6,013 nt of DNA from assembly GCA_022866585.1 (NCBI GenBank), contig JALHUP010000412.1, positions 1 to 6,013 on the forward strand, given 5' to 3'. Within the stretch, counting starts at the first letter, position 1, and each line of letters opens with the position of its first letter. This DNA is from Candidatus Zixiibacteriota bacterium (lineage in GTDB: Bacteria; Zixibacteria; MSB-5A5; SM1-73). The notes beneath the pieces were generated by a model. That model was not told the DNA's origin, did no database searches, and worked only from the letters and a program-made list of their open reading frames with translations. The position numbers and the translations under genes were made by a program. Below are positions 5,720-6,013 of this stretch, piece by piece.

Positions 5720-5745
5720 CCCCCTCACCCCCAGGGGAGAGGGGG
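5720..5745. repeat. C-rich/G-rich imperfect palindrome before batA-like gene
   Basis: CCCCCTC (5720-5726) pairs with GAGGGGG (5739-5745). An A/A mismatch and an inner CCCC/GGGG pair continue the stem. TTTCTC follows, so weak transcription termination is possible, but the short pyrimidine tail is not a convincing terminator. It ends 46 bases before the ATG at 5792. Confidence 0.5.
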
Positions 5746-5791
5746 TTTCTCATTCCTTGATGGGAAGCTGAGATAAAGAGACGGTTAGCTT

Positions 5792-6013
5792 ATGTTCAAT
5801 TTTCTTAATCCCATTTTTATTTTTGCGGCAGGAGTCGCCGTTTTATTTCCCCTTTTGATTCATCTCTTCAACCGCCAGAAGGTGAAGAAGGTCTATTTTT
5901 CTTCACTTTTGTTTTTGAGGTCTCTGGAGAAGACCCGGATGAGAAGGGTCAAGATCAAAGAATATTTGCTTTTGTTGATCCGGAGTTTAATAATCCTTCT
6001 GGTGGTGGCGGCC
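5792..6013 (+). CDS. BatA-type membrane protein, N-terminal part (3' end outside window)
   Basis: Seventy-four codons are visible before the window ends in frame. The product starts MFNFLNPIFIFAAGVAVLFP, then LLIHLFNRQKVKKVYFSSLL, FLRSLEKTRMRRVKIKEYLL, and a second hydrophobic run ending VVAA. This is the N-terminal signature of the BatA/aerotolerance-regulator family: a short first membrane helix (about 4-25), the conserved P-LLIHL-NR turn, a basic loop with SL-FLRSLE, and a second helix from about 57. In full-length members a periplasmic or cytosolic vWA-like part and a C-terminal helix usually follow, but that lies outside this window. It acts in the inner membrane, as a partner of MoxR and DUF58 proteins. 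Here the expected DUF58 partner ends 4.2 kb upstream. The ribosome site is weak (GAGACGG at 5779-5785). Confidence 0.88.
   Translation, partial: MFNFLNPIFIFAAGVAVLFPLLIHLFNRQKVKKVYFSSLLFLRSLEKTRMRRVKIKEYLLLLIRSLIILLVVAA

Noticed and set aside
588..5745. Hairpins as rho-independent terminators, or as a CRISPR array
   Set aside because: None has a proper U tract directly after the stem. The repeats differ in sequence and are not regularly spaced, and no cas gene is present.
5247..5753. 168-codon minus-strand reading frame
   Set aside because: It lies opposite the HEPN gene, whose motif and overlap with the antitoxin gene are convincing, and its translation shows no family signature.
5560..5771. 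Short overlapping + strand reading frames after the toxin gene
   Set aside because: They run through four consecutive palindromes and the composite repeat, use no recognisable motif, and lack a plausible ribosome site.

Overview
This looks like chromosomal DNA from an uncultured, probably Gram-negative bacterium. The evidence is a secreted TPR protein with a signal peptide, the pairing of a DUF58 gene with a BatA-type gene (common in the Bacteroidetes/FCB and related candidate phyla), moderately AT-rich coding sequence, and gene spacers packed with short palindromes. I cannot name the phylum from the sequence alone. All recognisable genes lie on the + strand.

Layout: 1-354 is the C-terminal part of a TPR protein. 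355-645 is a spacer rich in inverted repeats. 646-1545 is a complete DUF58/vWA protein. 1546-1736 is a spacer holding a second, diverged copy of the DUF58 3' end, a GC-rich hairpin and a large ACGGAT inverted repeat. 1737-2594 is endonuclease IV (nfo) with all nine metal ligands. 2595-2883 is another repeat-rich spacer. 2884-4800 is a secreted protein with a peptidase-MA-like domain that lacks HExxH, followed by about seven TPRs. 4915-5543 is a two-gene MNT nucleotidyltransferase/HEPN (HepT) toxin-antitoxin module with an ATGA overlap. 5544-5791 holds five palindromes in a row. 5792-6013 is the start of a BatA-type membrane protein that runs off the window.

DUF58 and BatA proteins normally belong to one MoxR-DUF58-BatA ('aerotolerance') cluster, usually next to each other and often with TPR proteins. 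Here they are 4.2 kb apart, separated by DNA repair, TPR and toxin-antitoxin genes. The repeats bracket these genes in a telling way. A GGTCAACGGAT repeat lies on both sides of nfo. A 28-bp repeat (26/28 identical) lies on both sides of the MNT/HEPN pair. A TTGACCA plus GATGAAYGCATACGYAT module lies before the TPR gene and again before batA. The DUF58 3' end is also duplicated ahead of nfo. I infer that the operon was expanded by stepwise insertion of cassettes at or through these repeats. That cassette architecture, rather than any single gene, is the most unusual thing in the window.
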